Origin: Marinomonas sp. CT5
GTDB taxonomy: Bacteria; Pseudomonadota; Gammaproteobacteria; Pseudomonadales; Marinomonadaceae
DNA length: 64,000 bases
Assembly (NCBI RefSeq): GCF_018336975.1
Contig: NZ_CP025572.1
Location: 1,812,949 to 1,876,948, forward strand
Reading direction: 5' to 3'
Below are positions 17,463-25,252 of the stretch, piece after piece. A model generated the notes under the pieces. The model saw only the letters and a list, made by a program, of their open reading frames with translations, was not told where the DNA came from and searched no databases. A program made the position numbers and the translations under genes. How positions within the stretch are numbered: position 1 is the stretch's first letter; each line of letters starts with the position of its first letter.

Positions 17463-17930
17463 TCAAGCACTTTCCGTCAATAACGTCAGAAACGGTTTTA
17501 GCCTTTCAGGTATCAATACAACAAATTCATTGACGAGCTCGTCGTAGGGTTGTTGGCCTTTGCCTAGTGGATCAGGAAGGTCTAAAACAGGATGAAGTGT
17601 CATAAGCATTGGCATTTTATCTGTTTTACTTTTCGCTATGATTTCTTGAGTATGGAGTAGGTGTTCATTGGTCATCACAAAGATAACATCCTGTTCTTTG
17701 ATTAGTTCTGCGGTTAAACGTTGGCTTTTTCCATTATGGTGAATATTGTGCCTTGCTAAAGCAATCACTGCTTCAGGTGAAGCAGGGGTATTTGGTTTGG
17801 CTTGGGTGCCTGCAGATGACACTTTAATTTTGTTTGTTCTAAAGGTTGTACTCAACCAAGATTTTGTCACGGCTTCCGCCATTGGAGAGCGACAGGTATT
17901 GCCACTGCAAATAAATAAAATGGATAGCAT
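17463..17930 (-). CDS. Low-molecular-weight cysteine phosphatase, YwlE-like P-loop
   Basis: A 155-residue cytosolic phosphatase of the LMW-PTP family. The P-loop CSGNTCRS holds nucleophile Cys8 and Arg14; the general acid is Asp120 in DPLGKG. Most tyrosine-specific members have Ile where this protein has Thr12 (CxGNTCR). In Bacillus YwlE the Thr at this place helps give phospho-arginine specificity, and the acid loop DPxG-G...Y here also resembles YwlE more than Wzb/Etp. Activity on phospho-arginine is an inference. It is the last gene of the amino-acid importer operon, 9 bp after the ATPase gene, and is not near capsule genes, which argues against a Wzb role. Confidence 0.9.
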   Translation of the reverse strand: MLSILFICSGNTCRSPMAEAVTKSWLSTTFRTNKIKVSSAGTQAKPNTPASPEAVIALARHNIHHNGKSQRLTAELIKEQDVIFVMTNEHLLHTQEIIAKSKTDKMPMLMTLHPVLDLPDPLGKGQQPYDELVNEFVVLIPERLKPFLTLLTESA

Positions 17931-17939
17931 ATTGATAAT

Positions 17940-18698
17940 TTAATGACCTAGAATTTGATTTAAGAATTGCTGAGTTCTAGCTGATCTTGGGTTATTGAAA
18001 AAAGTATCAGGTGGACCTTCTTCGATGATTTCGCCAGCGTCCATAAAGATAACTCTGTCTGCTACGCGTTTAGCGAAGCCCATTTCATGGGTGACGCAAA
18101 TCATAGTGATATTTTCTTCTACAAGGGACACCATGACATCCAATACTTCTTTGATCATTTCTGGATCTAGAGCGGAAGTCGGTTCATCAAAAAGAATGGT
18201 TTTTGGTCCCATGCTCAAGGTACGAGCAATAGCAACACGCTGCTGCTGACCGCCAGACAATTGCGATGGGTATTTATTCGCTTGTTCACTGATTTTCACA
18301 CGTTCGAGAAATGTCATCGCATTTTCCATTGCAACACTTTTTGGTTGTTTTCTGACATGCATAGGCGCAAGTATGCAGTTCTCAAGAACGGTCAGGTGTG
18401 GATATAAGTTAAAGTGTTGGAACACCATCCCTACCTCTTGACGTACTTGGTTTATGTTTTTTAAGTTGTTATTTAACTCAATACCGTCAACGATAATTTG
18501 ACCGCTTTGATGCTCTTCTAATCGGTTTAAGCAACGAATCAGTGTTGATTTACCTGAACCAGAAGGGCCGCAAATCACCACTCGCTCACCTGGTTTTACG
18601 GTTAAGTTGATATTGTTTAAAGCATGGAATTGTCCATACCATTTATTCATATTCGTTAATTTAGCCGCTGGAACCTCTACATTTTTAAGTTTTGTCAT
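17940..18698 (-). CDS. L-amino-acid ABC transporter ATP-binding protein (AapP/GlnQ type)
   Basis: A 252-residue ABC ATPase of the polar amino acid class. Walker A is GPSGSGKST, the signature is LSGGQQQR, Walker B is [11 protein letters not shown], and the switch His is in CVTHEMGFA. It energises the two permeases encoded upstream. The start is ATG 18698, with GGAAGG about 10 bp upstream; a TTG six codons earlier overlaps that ribosome site. It lies between the dual-specificity-type phosphatase and the LMW phosphatase in the operon. Confidence 0.93.
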   Translation of the reverse strand: MTKLKNVEVPAAKLTNMNKWYGQFHALNNINLTVKPGERVVICGPSGSGKSTLIRCLNRLEEHQSGQIIVDGIELNNNLKNINQVRQEVGMVFQHFNLYPHLTVLENCILAPMHVRKQPKSVAMENAMTFLERVKISEQANKYPSQLSGGQQQRVAIARTLSMGPKTILFDEPTSALDPEMIKEVLDVMVSLVEENITMICVTHEMGFAKRVADRVIFMDAGEIIEEGPPDTFFNNPRSARTQQFLNQILGH

Positions 18699-18722
18699 AA
18701 TATTTTTTCCTTCCAAACGGTT

Positions 18723-19283
18723 TTATGGCGTTTTTGTTCCAACCCAGTTTTCTTGTTCTGTGGATTCAATTGCTTCTGGTTTTGATTGGCGAACCCATTG
18801 AATGGCTTCTTTCGAATTCATCCCCATGTAGGTTAATAAATCCGCTGCCATCATTCCTGTGCGTCCAATTCCAGATAAGCAGCTCAACGCAATAAGCTCG
18901 TCTCTTGCCAAAGCAGATAATATTTCAGGCAAGCTTTCTTTCCATTCACTTGCTATTGAAAGGTTTGGTATACCGAAGTCCTGAATAGGCAAACTTTGAA
19001 AATGGATACCTGCCGAAATAGCCGCTTGCTGTGCCTGTTTGTAAGCACTATTAGGTAGGTCATCAGGATGCGCGAAGGTATAAAACCTACGGCAATTATT
19101 TTCATACAGCTTGTTGAACGTACTGCTTAGCCAGCCAGGATCGATGTAACTATGGCTGTCAGCTCCAATTAATAAGCCCGGAAACCCCATTAGAGCAAGA
19201 TGACCTTTTTTCTTGTCAGGCGTGTCAACAAGCGTCCAACGAGTTGGTCGTTCAATGTCTATTTCGTAAGAAAAAAATGCCAT
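18723..19283 (-). CDS. Cysteine phosphatase of the dual-specificity / tyrosine phosphatase superfamily
   Basis: A 186-residue cytosolic protein with the signature CLSGIGRTG (nucleophile Cys135, Arg141) of cysteine-based phosphatases. The fold resembles CDKN3/cyclin-dependent-kinase-inhibitor-like phosphatases: beta strands (HLALMGFPG), a helix pair, a possible general acid Asp102 in QDFGIPN, then the P-loop and the C-terminal helices (EAIQWVRQSKPEAI). I chose ATG 19283; a longer frame would run into the upstream substrate-binding protein gene. Substrate unknown. It sits between the substrate-binding protein and ATPase genes of an amino-acid importer, an unusual place that suggests it acts on the imported compound or on regulation of the transporter. 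Confidence 0.85.
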   Translation of the reverse strand: MAFFSYEIDIERPTRWTLVDTPDKKKGHLALMGFPGLLIGADSHSYIDPGWLSSTFNKLYENNCRRFYTFAHPDDLPNSAYKQAQQAAISAGIHFQSLPIQDFGIPNLSIASEWKESLPEILSALARDELIALSCLSGIGRTGMMAADLLTYMGMNSKEAIQWVRQSKPEAIESTEQENWVGTKTP

Positions 19284-19386
19284 GCTTATCTCGCTTTCAA
19301 AAACGATATGATTGAATATATAAAGGGGTAAAAGCTGTGTGGTGGTTAAAAAATCATCACACAGCTTCATTCGCCATGTGTTCGGA

Positions 19387-20427
19387 TTAACGAATAGGAT
19401 AAGGGTACAACAAGCCACCATTACTCACTAACGCATTAAAGGTACCTTCACGAGTGATATTCAATGTAGTGTGCGAACCTAAATGTTTGTCGTAAACTTC
19501 CCCATAGTTGCCTACTTGTTTGATGATCTGATAGCTCCAATCCTCAACTAACCCTAAAGACGTCGCTATTTCACTAGCTGCGGAATCGCTACCAAACAAA
19601 CGTTTTACGGCTTTAGGTTGGTTATCTAAATCGGCAACGACTTGGTCAATATTCTTTGATGTCACGCCCAAATGTTCTGCGTTTAGCATTACTTGGAAAG
19701 ACCAGAAAATAGCCGTTTCAAATGCATTATCAGGACGAGCAACCAATGTTAGGGGTTCGTTAGAAATGATGTTAGGCAACAAAGCATAATCACTTGGCGT
19801 TTTAGCTAACTGACGATCCGATGCTAATGCCGTTAAATCGCTCGCCAAAACATCGCATTTGCCAGAGAAAAACGCCTGCATGCGAGCACTTTTGTCATTG
19901 ATGTTTTCGACTTTATATTGCAAGTTGTTATCAGTGAACCAATCTGCAATATTCAATAACGTGGTCGATCCTTCTTCGGCACATACCGTCGCTCCGCTTA
20001 ACTCACTTGCGTTTTTTACACCAAGTTTTTTTGGAACCATAAAACCTTGGCCATCGTAGAAAGTCGTCACAACAAAGCTCATACCTGGATTCGCATCACG
20101 TGTTCCTGTTCTTGTGATACTACGAGAAGCCATGTGGGCTTTTTGCGCGACAATGGTTTTCATACTGTCAGAGAAGCCAATGCCTCGAATGCTAGCTTTG
20201 TCTGCATCGCCCAAAATAGCTGCTGCAGTCATACGGCAAAACTCTGTATTAAATCCTTGGAATACACCTTGGCTGTCTGGTACAGAAAAGCCTAGGGAGT
20301 TAGGGTTTACTAAACAAATGACTTCATCATTCGCTTTGATTTCATCCATAACAGCACCCGCTTGAACTTGACTTGCTGTAATCGTGAATGCGGTTGCAAC
20401 CGCGCATAGTTTTGCTGCATTTTTCAT
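19387..20427 (-). CDS. Periplasmic L-amino-acid-binding protein (AapJ/BztA type)
   Basis: 346 residues with a signal peptide (MKNAAKLCAVATAFTITASQVQA, cleavage after AQA-like site near residue 23). The mature protein is a family-3 solute-binding protein; motifs NDEVICLVNPNSLGFSVPD, GFNTEFCRMTAAAILGD and DGQGFMVPKKLGVK are typical of the AapJ/BztA general L-amino-acid receptor. It delivers amino acids to the AapQM-type permeases encoded upstream. Being the third gene but first after a 40-bp gap, it may have extra expression. Broad specificity is a family property; the actual ligand here is not known. Confidence 0.93.
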   Translation of the reverse strand: MKNAAKLCAVATAFTITASQVQAGAVMDEIKANDEVICLVNPNSLGFSVPDSQGVFQGFNTEFCRMTAAAILGDADKASIRGIGFSDSMKTIVAQKAHMASRSITRTGTRDANPGMSFVVTTFYDGQGFMVPKKLGVKNASELSGATVCAEEGSTTLLNIADWFTDNNLQYKVENINDKSARMQAFFSGKCDVLASDLTALASDRQLAKTPSDYALLPNIISNEPLTLVARPDNAFETAIFWSFQVMLNAEHLGVTSKNIDQVVADLDNQPKAVKRLFGSDSAASEIATSLGLVEDWSYQIIKQVGNYGEVYDKHLGSHTTLNITREGTFNALVSNGGLLYPYPIR

Positions 20428-20471
20428 TGGGAACGCTCCTAGTTGAGTTAATACATTGGCTAAATTAATGA

Positions 20472-21596
20472 TTACTTCGCTATTTTAGATTCCGTGGTTT
20501 CCAGTTTTCTGCTGTAAGTTGAAAGGCATAGGCAAGTACAAAAATACCAAAGTGCGACCAACAAATAGGCTTCGACACCATACTGTTGCCATTGGGGTTC
20601 GCTGTAAGCCATTTTGGCTGTCGCCATAATGTCGTGAATCCCTAAAATAACCACTAAAGAGGTATCTTTATAAGCGCCCAGTAAGGTGTTCATGTTTCCT
20701 GGCATCGAACGTTTTAAGGCTTGAGGCAAAATGACGAAACGCATTGTCTGCCAATAGGTTAGGCCTTGAGATTGCGCAGCTTCATATTGCCCTTTTGGTA
20801 ACGCCTGTAAACCGCCTCGAATCCCTTCAGCAAAGTACGCAGCATGAAAAAAAACGAGTACAATGAGGGTGGTATAAAGGGAATTCAAATTCATGCCTTT
20901 AGGCAGCATAAGAGGAAGAATAAAAAGCCCCATAAATAACACCATTACCATGGGTACACCGCGAACAATTTCGATGTAACCCACTGCCATGGATTTCAAT
21001 ACGGGATCTTCTTTTTGAAAGCGTCCTAGTGCTAATAAGATGCCTATAGGAAAAGCGCCAATCACACTAAAAATCGATAACATCAAAAGCACGGGTAAGC
21101 CATTCCATTGAATGGAATCCACCTCAATTAACCCCAGATTTCCACCGCGCATTAATACAAAGAAAGCTATGCTCCCAATGGTCCACACAACCACGGTCGA
21201 TCGTAAGCGCAACAGACGAGTAAAACTCAACCCAACTAAACTTAATAAAAGTATGCAAGCAAGCGCTGGGCGCCATTGTTCACTAAAGGGGTAAGTTCCA
21301 AAGAGAATCAATCGTATTTTTTCACGCAAAAATGGCCAACACGCTCCTTCGTCTGTACATAATTGAGGGTCCCCCCAAAACACCACAGAGTTCCACGTTA
21401 GCCAAGCAAACACTTTTGGCACAAATTGAATAAGTAACACAGAAATACTACATGTAATCAGGATGTCGACAGGCGTTCGGAATAAGCGACAATAGCACCA
21501 ATGGCGAGCGTTTCTGGCAAGTTTGACAATGTTATACATGGCGCCAGTTGTTCTTGGCGTTAGTTCATTGTTTATTTTTTCTGCTTCCGTTTTCAT
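20472..21596 (-). CDS. L-amino-acid ABC transporter permease (AapM type)
   Basis: A 374-residue inner-membrane permease with several hydrophobic helices and the EAA-loop of His/Glu-type permeases (EGIRGGLQALPKGQYEAAQSQGL, seen in parts, around residue 260). It pairs with the next gene upstream as the heterodimeric channel. Its ATG overlaps the aapQ-like stop as ATGA, so the two are translationally coupled; this supports ATG 21596 rather than the longer frame. The long N-terminal part with a large loop before the conserved core is normal for AapM. Confidence 0.92.
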   Translation of the reverse strand: MKTEAEKINNELTPRTTGAMYNIVKLARNARHWCYCRLFRTPVDILITCSISVLLIQFVPKVFAWLTWNSVVFWGDPQLCTDEGACWPFLREKIRLILFGTYPFSEQWRPALACILLLSLVGLSFTRLLRLRSTVVVWTIGSIAFFVLMRGGNLGLIEVDSIQWNGLPVLLMLSIFSVIGAFPIGILLALGRFQKEDPVLKSMAVGYIEIVRGVPMVMVLFMGLFILPLMLPKGMNLNSLYTTLIVLVFFHAAYFAEGIRGGLQALPKGQYEAAQSQGLTYWQTMRFVILPQALKRSMPGNMNTLLGAYKDTSLVVILGIHDIMATAKMAYSEPQWQQYGVEAYLLVALWYFCTCLCLSTYSRKLETTESKIAK

Positions 21597-22741
21597 GCTT
21601 TCTCCAGACGTGTGTAGTTGTTGTAAGCATTGATTAAAATGGAGACGACCAGACAAATAGCGAGATAGATCAAAGTGGAAACGGACATTAATTCAATCGG
21701 TCGAAAAGTTTGGTTTATTGAGGTATTCATCACAGAGACTAAATCTGAAAAGCCAACCGCTAAACCAATTGATGTATTCTTTGTGATATTGAGATATTGA
21801 TTACCCATTGATGGAATAATGACCCTCAACGCTTGTGGTACCACAACCAAACGCATGGTCTGTAAATAGGATAGGCCAATGGCTCGGGCGGCTTCTTCCT
21901 GACCTTTTGATATTGACTGAATACCACCACGGACTAACTCAGCAATTTGCCCACCGTGATAAATGCTTAAAGTAAATGCCAGTACAAAGAATTGGACAGA
22001 AACCTGGCCGCCACCAGCAAAGTTAAATCCTTGAAGAGCGGGTAAATCAAAAGAGTATTGAACACCGAGAAGCATAGAAGTGAGAAAAAAAACAAAGCAG
22101 ATGAACAGAAGTGATGGCCATATGAATGGTAAGTCCTGTCCTGTCTTATCTTTATAATGGCGAACATATCGACGATAAATAAACACAACAACGATGGCTG
22201 CGACACAAGCCAACAGCACTGTGTTCATATGCTCCTGCCAAATTAAGGTAGGGAAATATAAAGCTCGATTCGATATATGAAAAACACCAAGGAAGGGGTA
22301 GGCCTCTCTAACATGAGGCAAACTATTAATAAATAAAATGTACAAAGTTAGTAATATTAATAGTTTAGGAAGGTTACGCATTAACTCAATGTAGAGAAAG
22401 GAAATTGAACTGCCTAACCAGTTTTGACTCGCTCGAAGTATGCCAAATGCAACCCCTAACAATGTTGCCCCGATAATACAAATCAGTGAAAGTGAAACCG
22501 TGTTTAGGAAGCCAACAAAAAGTGCTTGTATATAGCTGCTTTCAGAACTGTACTCAATGAGGCTTTCATTTACATCGAAACCTGACTCACTGAATAAAAA
22601 ACCATAATCAATATGAATTCCTACTGAGGCAAGGTTATTATTAATATTGACGCATGCGATATAAAAAAATACGAGAATAAAGGCAATCATGAGCCCTTGA
22701 TATAATAGAGTTCTCGTTCCTTTTTCAGACAGATGCAGCAT
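21593..22741 (-). CDS. L-amino-acid ABC transporter permease (AapQ type)
   Basis: A 382-residue inner-membrane permease, first gene of the six-gene operon aapQ-aapM-aapJ-phosphatase-aapP-LMW phosphatase. Multiple membrane helices are seen, and the EAA loop reads ELVRGGIQSISKGQEEAARAIGL (parts) near residue 270. The periplasmic insert between the first helices is as in AapQ. TAAGGAA lies before the ATG. The promoter region is shared with the divergent GntR-type regulator. Confidence 0.92.
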   Translation of the reverse strand: MLHLSEKGTRTLLYQGLMIAFILVFFYIACVNINNNLASVGIHIDYGFLFSESGFDVNESLIEYSSESSYIQALFVGFLNTVSLSLICIIGATLLGVAFGILRASQNWLGSSISFLYIELMRNLPKLLILLTLYILFINSLPHVREAYPFLGVFHISNRALYFPTLIWQEHMNTVLLACVAAIVVVFIYRRYVRHYKDKTGQDLPFIWPSLLFICFVFFLTSMLLGVQYSFDLPALQGFNFAGGGQVSVQFFVLAFTLSIYHGGQIAELVRGGIQSISKGQEEAARAIGLSYLQTMRLVVVPQALRVIIPSMGNQYLNITKNTSIGLAVGFSDLVSVMNTSINQTFRPIELMSVSTLIYLAICLVVSILINAYNNYTRLEKA

Positions 22742-22784
22742 AGTATTTCCTAAGGAATGTATTGAGTTAAATTACCTATATACT

Positions 22785-22792
22785 TGTATACA
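22785..22792. promoter_or_regulatory. Possible GntR operator in the aapQ-regulator gap
   Basis: TGTATACA is a perfect 8-bp palindrome within CTTGTATACAGG, 44 bp before aapQ. The TTGTATACA form resembles sites of the FadR/FCD branch of GntR regulators, and a GntR gene is encoded divergently. Binding is inferred. Confidence 0.45.
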
Positions 22793-22956
22793 GGTGTGTT
22801 AATATCAATTTTATATACCATTTAGATAACATTCGCAACCTTCTCAGAATTAAAAATCATCCATTGCTTATATTGTAACGTTTAAGTTATTTTTAGCGCT
22901 TACACAGAAGAGAATAGATTTGAGCAATTGTAGATTTAATAACGCAAAGGCAAAAT

Positions 22957-23595
22957 ATGACTAAAACAACCAATATTCATAGACTTGAACACATATGTAA
23001 TGAGGTACGAAAACGCATTTGTGTCGGTGAGTATGCCGATGGACAAGCATTGTATGAAGAAAAACTCGCTAAAGAATTTGAAGTAAGTCGAACGCCAATT
23101 CGCCAAGTGTTGCATCGATTAGCACTAGAGCGTTTTGTGGAAACGAAATCTGGTATTGGCACACTCATTATTCCGACAGACAGAGTAAGCTTTGAAGACG
23201 ATCAGAATATTTTAGCTCAAACTTTGATGATGGCCGGTTTGGCTTCTGAGGAAATTGATGCAAATGACCGAATTGAACTCGCAACTTTGTTGCACATGAG
23301 TAAAATGATTACAAAAGATTTTTCCATCAATACCTATTGGGATACCTGCTACCGCTATAATTATTTGATTCGAGAAAAAATTCGTCACGATCTTATGAGA
23401 GACACCATTCATATTTTGTTTTGTAGATTGTATCGTTGGTTACTTGCTTCACCTACTCCAGAAAAAATTGAACAGTTGACACAAGCTTTGTTGAATGAAT
23501 TACAGCAAGCGAATGAACTCGTTGAAACAGATAATAACGCATCGTCTTTGATACGCTTAAGGGCTAACGCCATTCTTTCGTTATCAAACTCCTAG
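22957..23595 (+). CDS. GntR-family transcriptional regulator
   Basis: A 212-residue regulator. The N-terminal winged helix-turn-helix is clear (GQALYEEKLAKEFEVSRTPIRQVLHRLALERFV in parts; residues 20-70), including the RTPIRQ recognition helix of the FadR branch. The C-terminal part (residues 80-210) is helical and probably a divergent FCD-type effector domain. It is transcribed divergently from the amino-acid importer with phosphatases and is most likely its local regulator, sensing an imported amino acid or derivative. Confidence 0.9.
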   Translation: MTKTTNIHRLEHICNEVRKRICVGEYADGQALYEEKLAKEFEVSRTPIRQVLHRLALERFVETKSGIGTLIIPTDRVSFEDDQNILAQTLMMAGLASEEIDANDRIELATLLHMSKMITKDFSINTYWDTCYRYNYLIREKIRHDLMRDTIHILFCRLYRWLLASPTPEKIEQLTQALLNELQQANELVETDNNASSLIRLRANAILSLSNS

Positions 23596-23638
23596 CCTCT
23601 GTTGTGAACAATGAGACAAACAGACATCCTATTTTTTT

Positions 23639-23668
23639 AAGCCGGCATTTATGCCGATAAGGCTTTTT
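23639..23668 (+). terminator. Terminator after the GntR gene
   Basis: AAGCC and GGCTT enclose an inner hairpin CGGCA/TGCCG, followed by TTTTT. Confidence 0.6.
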
Positions 23669-23960
23669 AAACTCAGTCAGGTTGTATTCAAACGCTTTGT
23701 CCTCACTTCTTTTTAGGCGTGTTGCTACTCCATGATTTGGCCGTTAACACACTAATTAAGGTCTCTAATCCTCGGGATTGGGGGCCAGCCCTTGTGGGGA
23801 ATCAATATGTCTAGAAGCTTATCTTATTAAAGTGTTTACTTTTAAATAGCACTGCGTACCAATTGGGATGGCGTCTCGTTCCTGGTCATATCTGACCTAA
23901 ATGATCGGTTGGGCGAATGTTTGTCTGATCATACTTAATCATAGAGATTTAGAGGGGATA
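23669..23960. other. Gene-free stretch
   Basis: No credible coding frame, RNA gene or transposon end is seen between the terminator and the DUF1993 start. The only functional signal is AGGGG at 23952-23957, the ribosome site of the next gene. Confidence 0.6.
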
Positions 23961-24455
23961 ATGAGCAGTAATATTAAAGAATTATTCAATGGCTATTTAT
24001 TACAGTTAGAGACGATTGTTAATAAAGTACCCCCCGAGTTGTTCTCTGAATCTTTAGCTGATGGTATGTTTTCTCTTGAGGTGAACGCAAAAATAGCCGC
24101 CAATTTTGTGTTAAGGGGATATTACCCGCTGTTAGGGAAGGAGGTAATTTCATTGATGTCTGATGAGCAGGGCAAAGCCGCCGTCATTCGCCAAATCATC
24201 GACACGAGAGCGTTATTAGACACGCTTCCTGAAATTCATAACTTTGATGATAGTAAAGTCATAACGGATAAGGCTGGTTTTTCAGAAATACAGCTGTGCC
24301 AGTCAGATTTTATTCATCAATACATAGTGCCTAATTACTTCTTTCATATGGGGATGGTTTACGCTATCGCTAAAAGTAAGGGTTTAGCGGTGAGTAAAGG
24401 GGATTTCGATGGCCTTCATTCTTACCCCGCTGATTTTAGTTTTGTAAGCAGTTAA
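23961..24455 (+). CDS. DUF1993 family protein
   Basis: A 164-residue helical protein. The C-terminal stretch YIVPNYFFHMGMVYAIAK followed by GDFDGL matches the DUF1993 pattern (LPNFxFHxxxAYAILR... KxDFLG). The family folds as a four-helix DinB-like bundle and has no known function. I chose ATG 23961 with AGGGG just upstream; an upstream ATG at 23901 lacks a ribosome site. The stop codon directly abuts the remnant of a BrnT toxin gene, showing a recombination junction right behind this gene. Confidence 0.8.
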   Translation: MSSNIKELFNGYLLQLETIVNKVPPELFSESLADGMFSLEVNAKIAANFVLRGYYPLLGKEVISLMSDEQGKAAVIRQIIDTRALLDTLPEIHNFDDSKVITDKAGFSEIQLCQSDFIHQYIVPNYFFHMGMVYAIAKSKGLAVSKGDFDGLHSYPADFSFVSS

Positions 24456-24536
24456 ACAGAAAGCATTCGTATCATTTCTGCACGTAAAGCAGGCAAACAA
24501 GAGCGTAAGATATATGAGGATTTTCGCTATGCGTGA
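24456..24536 (+). pseudogene. C-terminal remnant of a BrnT-type toxin gene
   Basis: Directly after the DUF1993 stop, 26 codons read SIRIISARKAGKQERKIYE and end in TGA at 24536, overlapping the start of the brnA-like gene. RIISARKA..E....YE is the C-terminal signature of BrnT ribonuclease toxins, and the stop/start overlap is the usual brnT-brnA arrangement. The rest of the toxin gene is gone. No start codon or ribosome site remains for it. Confidence 0.75.
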
Positions 24537-24738
24537 TCATTATGATTTTTCAAATTCAGTCAAAAACCCTTACGCTAAAAAGCTTAAGAAGCAGGTCACG
24601 ATAAGGCTTGATGAAGATACTGTTGAGTATTTTAAGGCGTTAGCGGATGACAAGGGCATTCCTTATCAAAGCTTAATTAATTTGTATTTAAGGGATTGTG
24701 CGCAGTCACACCTTGAACTGAAGATGGAGTGGCAATAA
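24529..24738 (+). CDS. brnA: BrnA-type antitoxin without its toxin
   Basis: A 69-residue ribbon-helix-helix protein. KKQVTIRLDEDTVEYFKALA is the DNA-binding strand and first helix, and GIPYQSLINLYLRDCA the second helix, typical of BrnA. BrnA normally neutralises the BrnT ribonuclease and represses the operon. Start ATG 24529 is chosen because AGGA lies 8 bp upstream and because it reproduces the toxin-antitoxin overlap. The toxin survives only as a C-terminal stub, so this is an orphan antitoxin that might act as a repressor or protect against other BrnT toxins. A decayed second copy lies at 25829-25995. Confidence 0.82.
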   Translation: MRDHYDFSNSVKNPYAKKLKKQVTIRLDEDTVEYFKALADDKGIPYQSLINLYLRDCAQSHLELKMEWQ

Positions 24739-24960
24739 ACCATCTTCATTCACTCCAAAAGAACGGAGTCTGTCTCGTTCCATTTTAGGCGATTCAGACT
24801 CCAATCCTTCTGTTTCTAACTCTTCCCAATCACTGGACTGATCTTGGTGTTTGTGTGAATAGGTAACTCACGGCTTGTGCCAATTTTGGGCTGACGTGTC
24901 CGCCGCGTAGCAGTGTCCAAAGTGGTTGTTTGGTTTCTGGGTGCTGGCTTAGTTCCGCGA
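24564..24960. repeat. Direct repeat, copy A (brnA plus DUF3549 3' end)
   Basis: This segment holds most of brnA (plus strand) and the last 43 codons of a DUF3549 gene (minus strand). It is repeated in the same orientation at 25829-26203. The copies differ by small indels: copy B lacks CTTAAGAAG within brnA, has a one-base gain behind AGCTTAAT, and has lost bases in the hairpin between the two genes. Confidence 0.88.
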
Positions 24961-24961
24961 C
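24830..24961 (-). pseudogene. 3' remnant of a DUF3549 gene
   Basis: On the minus strand, codons VAELSQHPETKQPLWTLL through FTQTPRSVQ match the C-terminus of the intact DUF3549 protein encoded at 26074-27159, with few changes (Ser to Gly, Ser to Pro). Homology ends abruptly at 24961, where a fragment of another gene begins on the opposite strand. Any longer reading frame here is chimeric and not a gene. Confidence 0.88.
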
Positions 24962-25024
24962 GAATTTGTTGAACATCGCAAACGTATGCGAGAAATGAAT
25001 GATCCTAAACAGACCCGTCATTGA
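24959..25024 (+). pseudogene. 3' remnant of a paralogue of the 86-residue orphan gene
   Basis: Twenty-one codons and a stop read DEFVEHRKRMREMNDPKQTR-H, the same C-terminus as the gene at 16446-16706 with one conservative change. Several codons differ silently (for example CGC AAA CGT against CGT AAA AGA), so this copy diverged under coding selection before being truncated. It has no start. Confidence 0.85.
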
Positions 25025-25049
25025 CGATAGAGATATAGCTACTACCTTA

Positions 25050-25086
25050 GCCTCATTTTTCCTTCATAGGGAGTGGGGCCTTTTTT
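25050..25086 (+). terminator. Terminator copy before DUF6653
   Basis: GCCTCA pairs with TGGGGC, followed by six T. It insulates the downstream DUF6653 gene from readthrough. Confidence 0.7.
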
Positions 25087-25252
25087 ATGCGCCAAAGGAA
25101 TTATTCCCTCCCTTTATGTCTTATTAAGGGGCTTCTAACTAAACTGTAATCAAGCTGAATGAAAAAAATACAACAAACGAATAGTTGCCAGCTTTAGAAT
25201 AAATTATTAGTGTTTAAGGCACGCATCGTCATACTGCATTAAAGGAAGTCAC

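Larger units (their letters stand above)
24959..25120 (+). repeat. 162-bp segment shared with 16641-16802 (copy 2)
   Basis: Gene end, terminator and trailing bases are colinear with copy 1 over the same length without gaps. The terminator stem here is one pair shorter (AGCCTCA against GGCCTCA) but keeps its T-run, so it may still work. Confidence 0.85.

Noticed and set aside
17940..22741. Possibility that the amino-acid operon is a glutamine-only (GlnHPQ) system
   Set aside because: Two long AapQ/AapM-type permeases and an AapJ/BztA-type receptor of 346 residues fit the general L-amino-acid class better.
24830..25021. 63-codon minus-strand frame starting with Met
   Set aside because: Chimera: its first part is antisense of the 86-residue gene remnant and its second part is the DUF3549 tail; no ribosome site.
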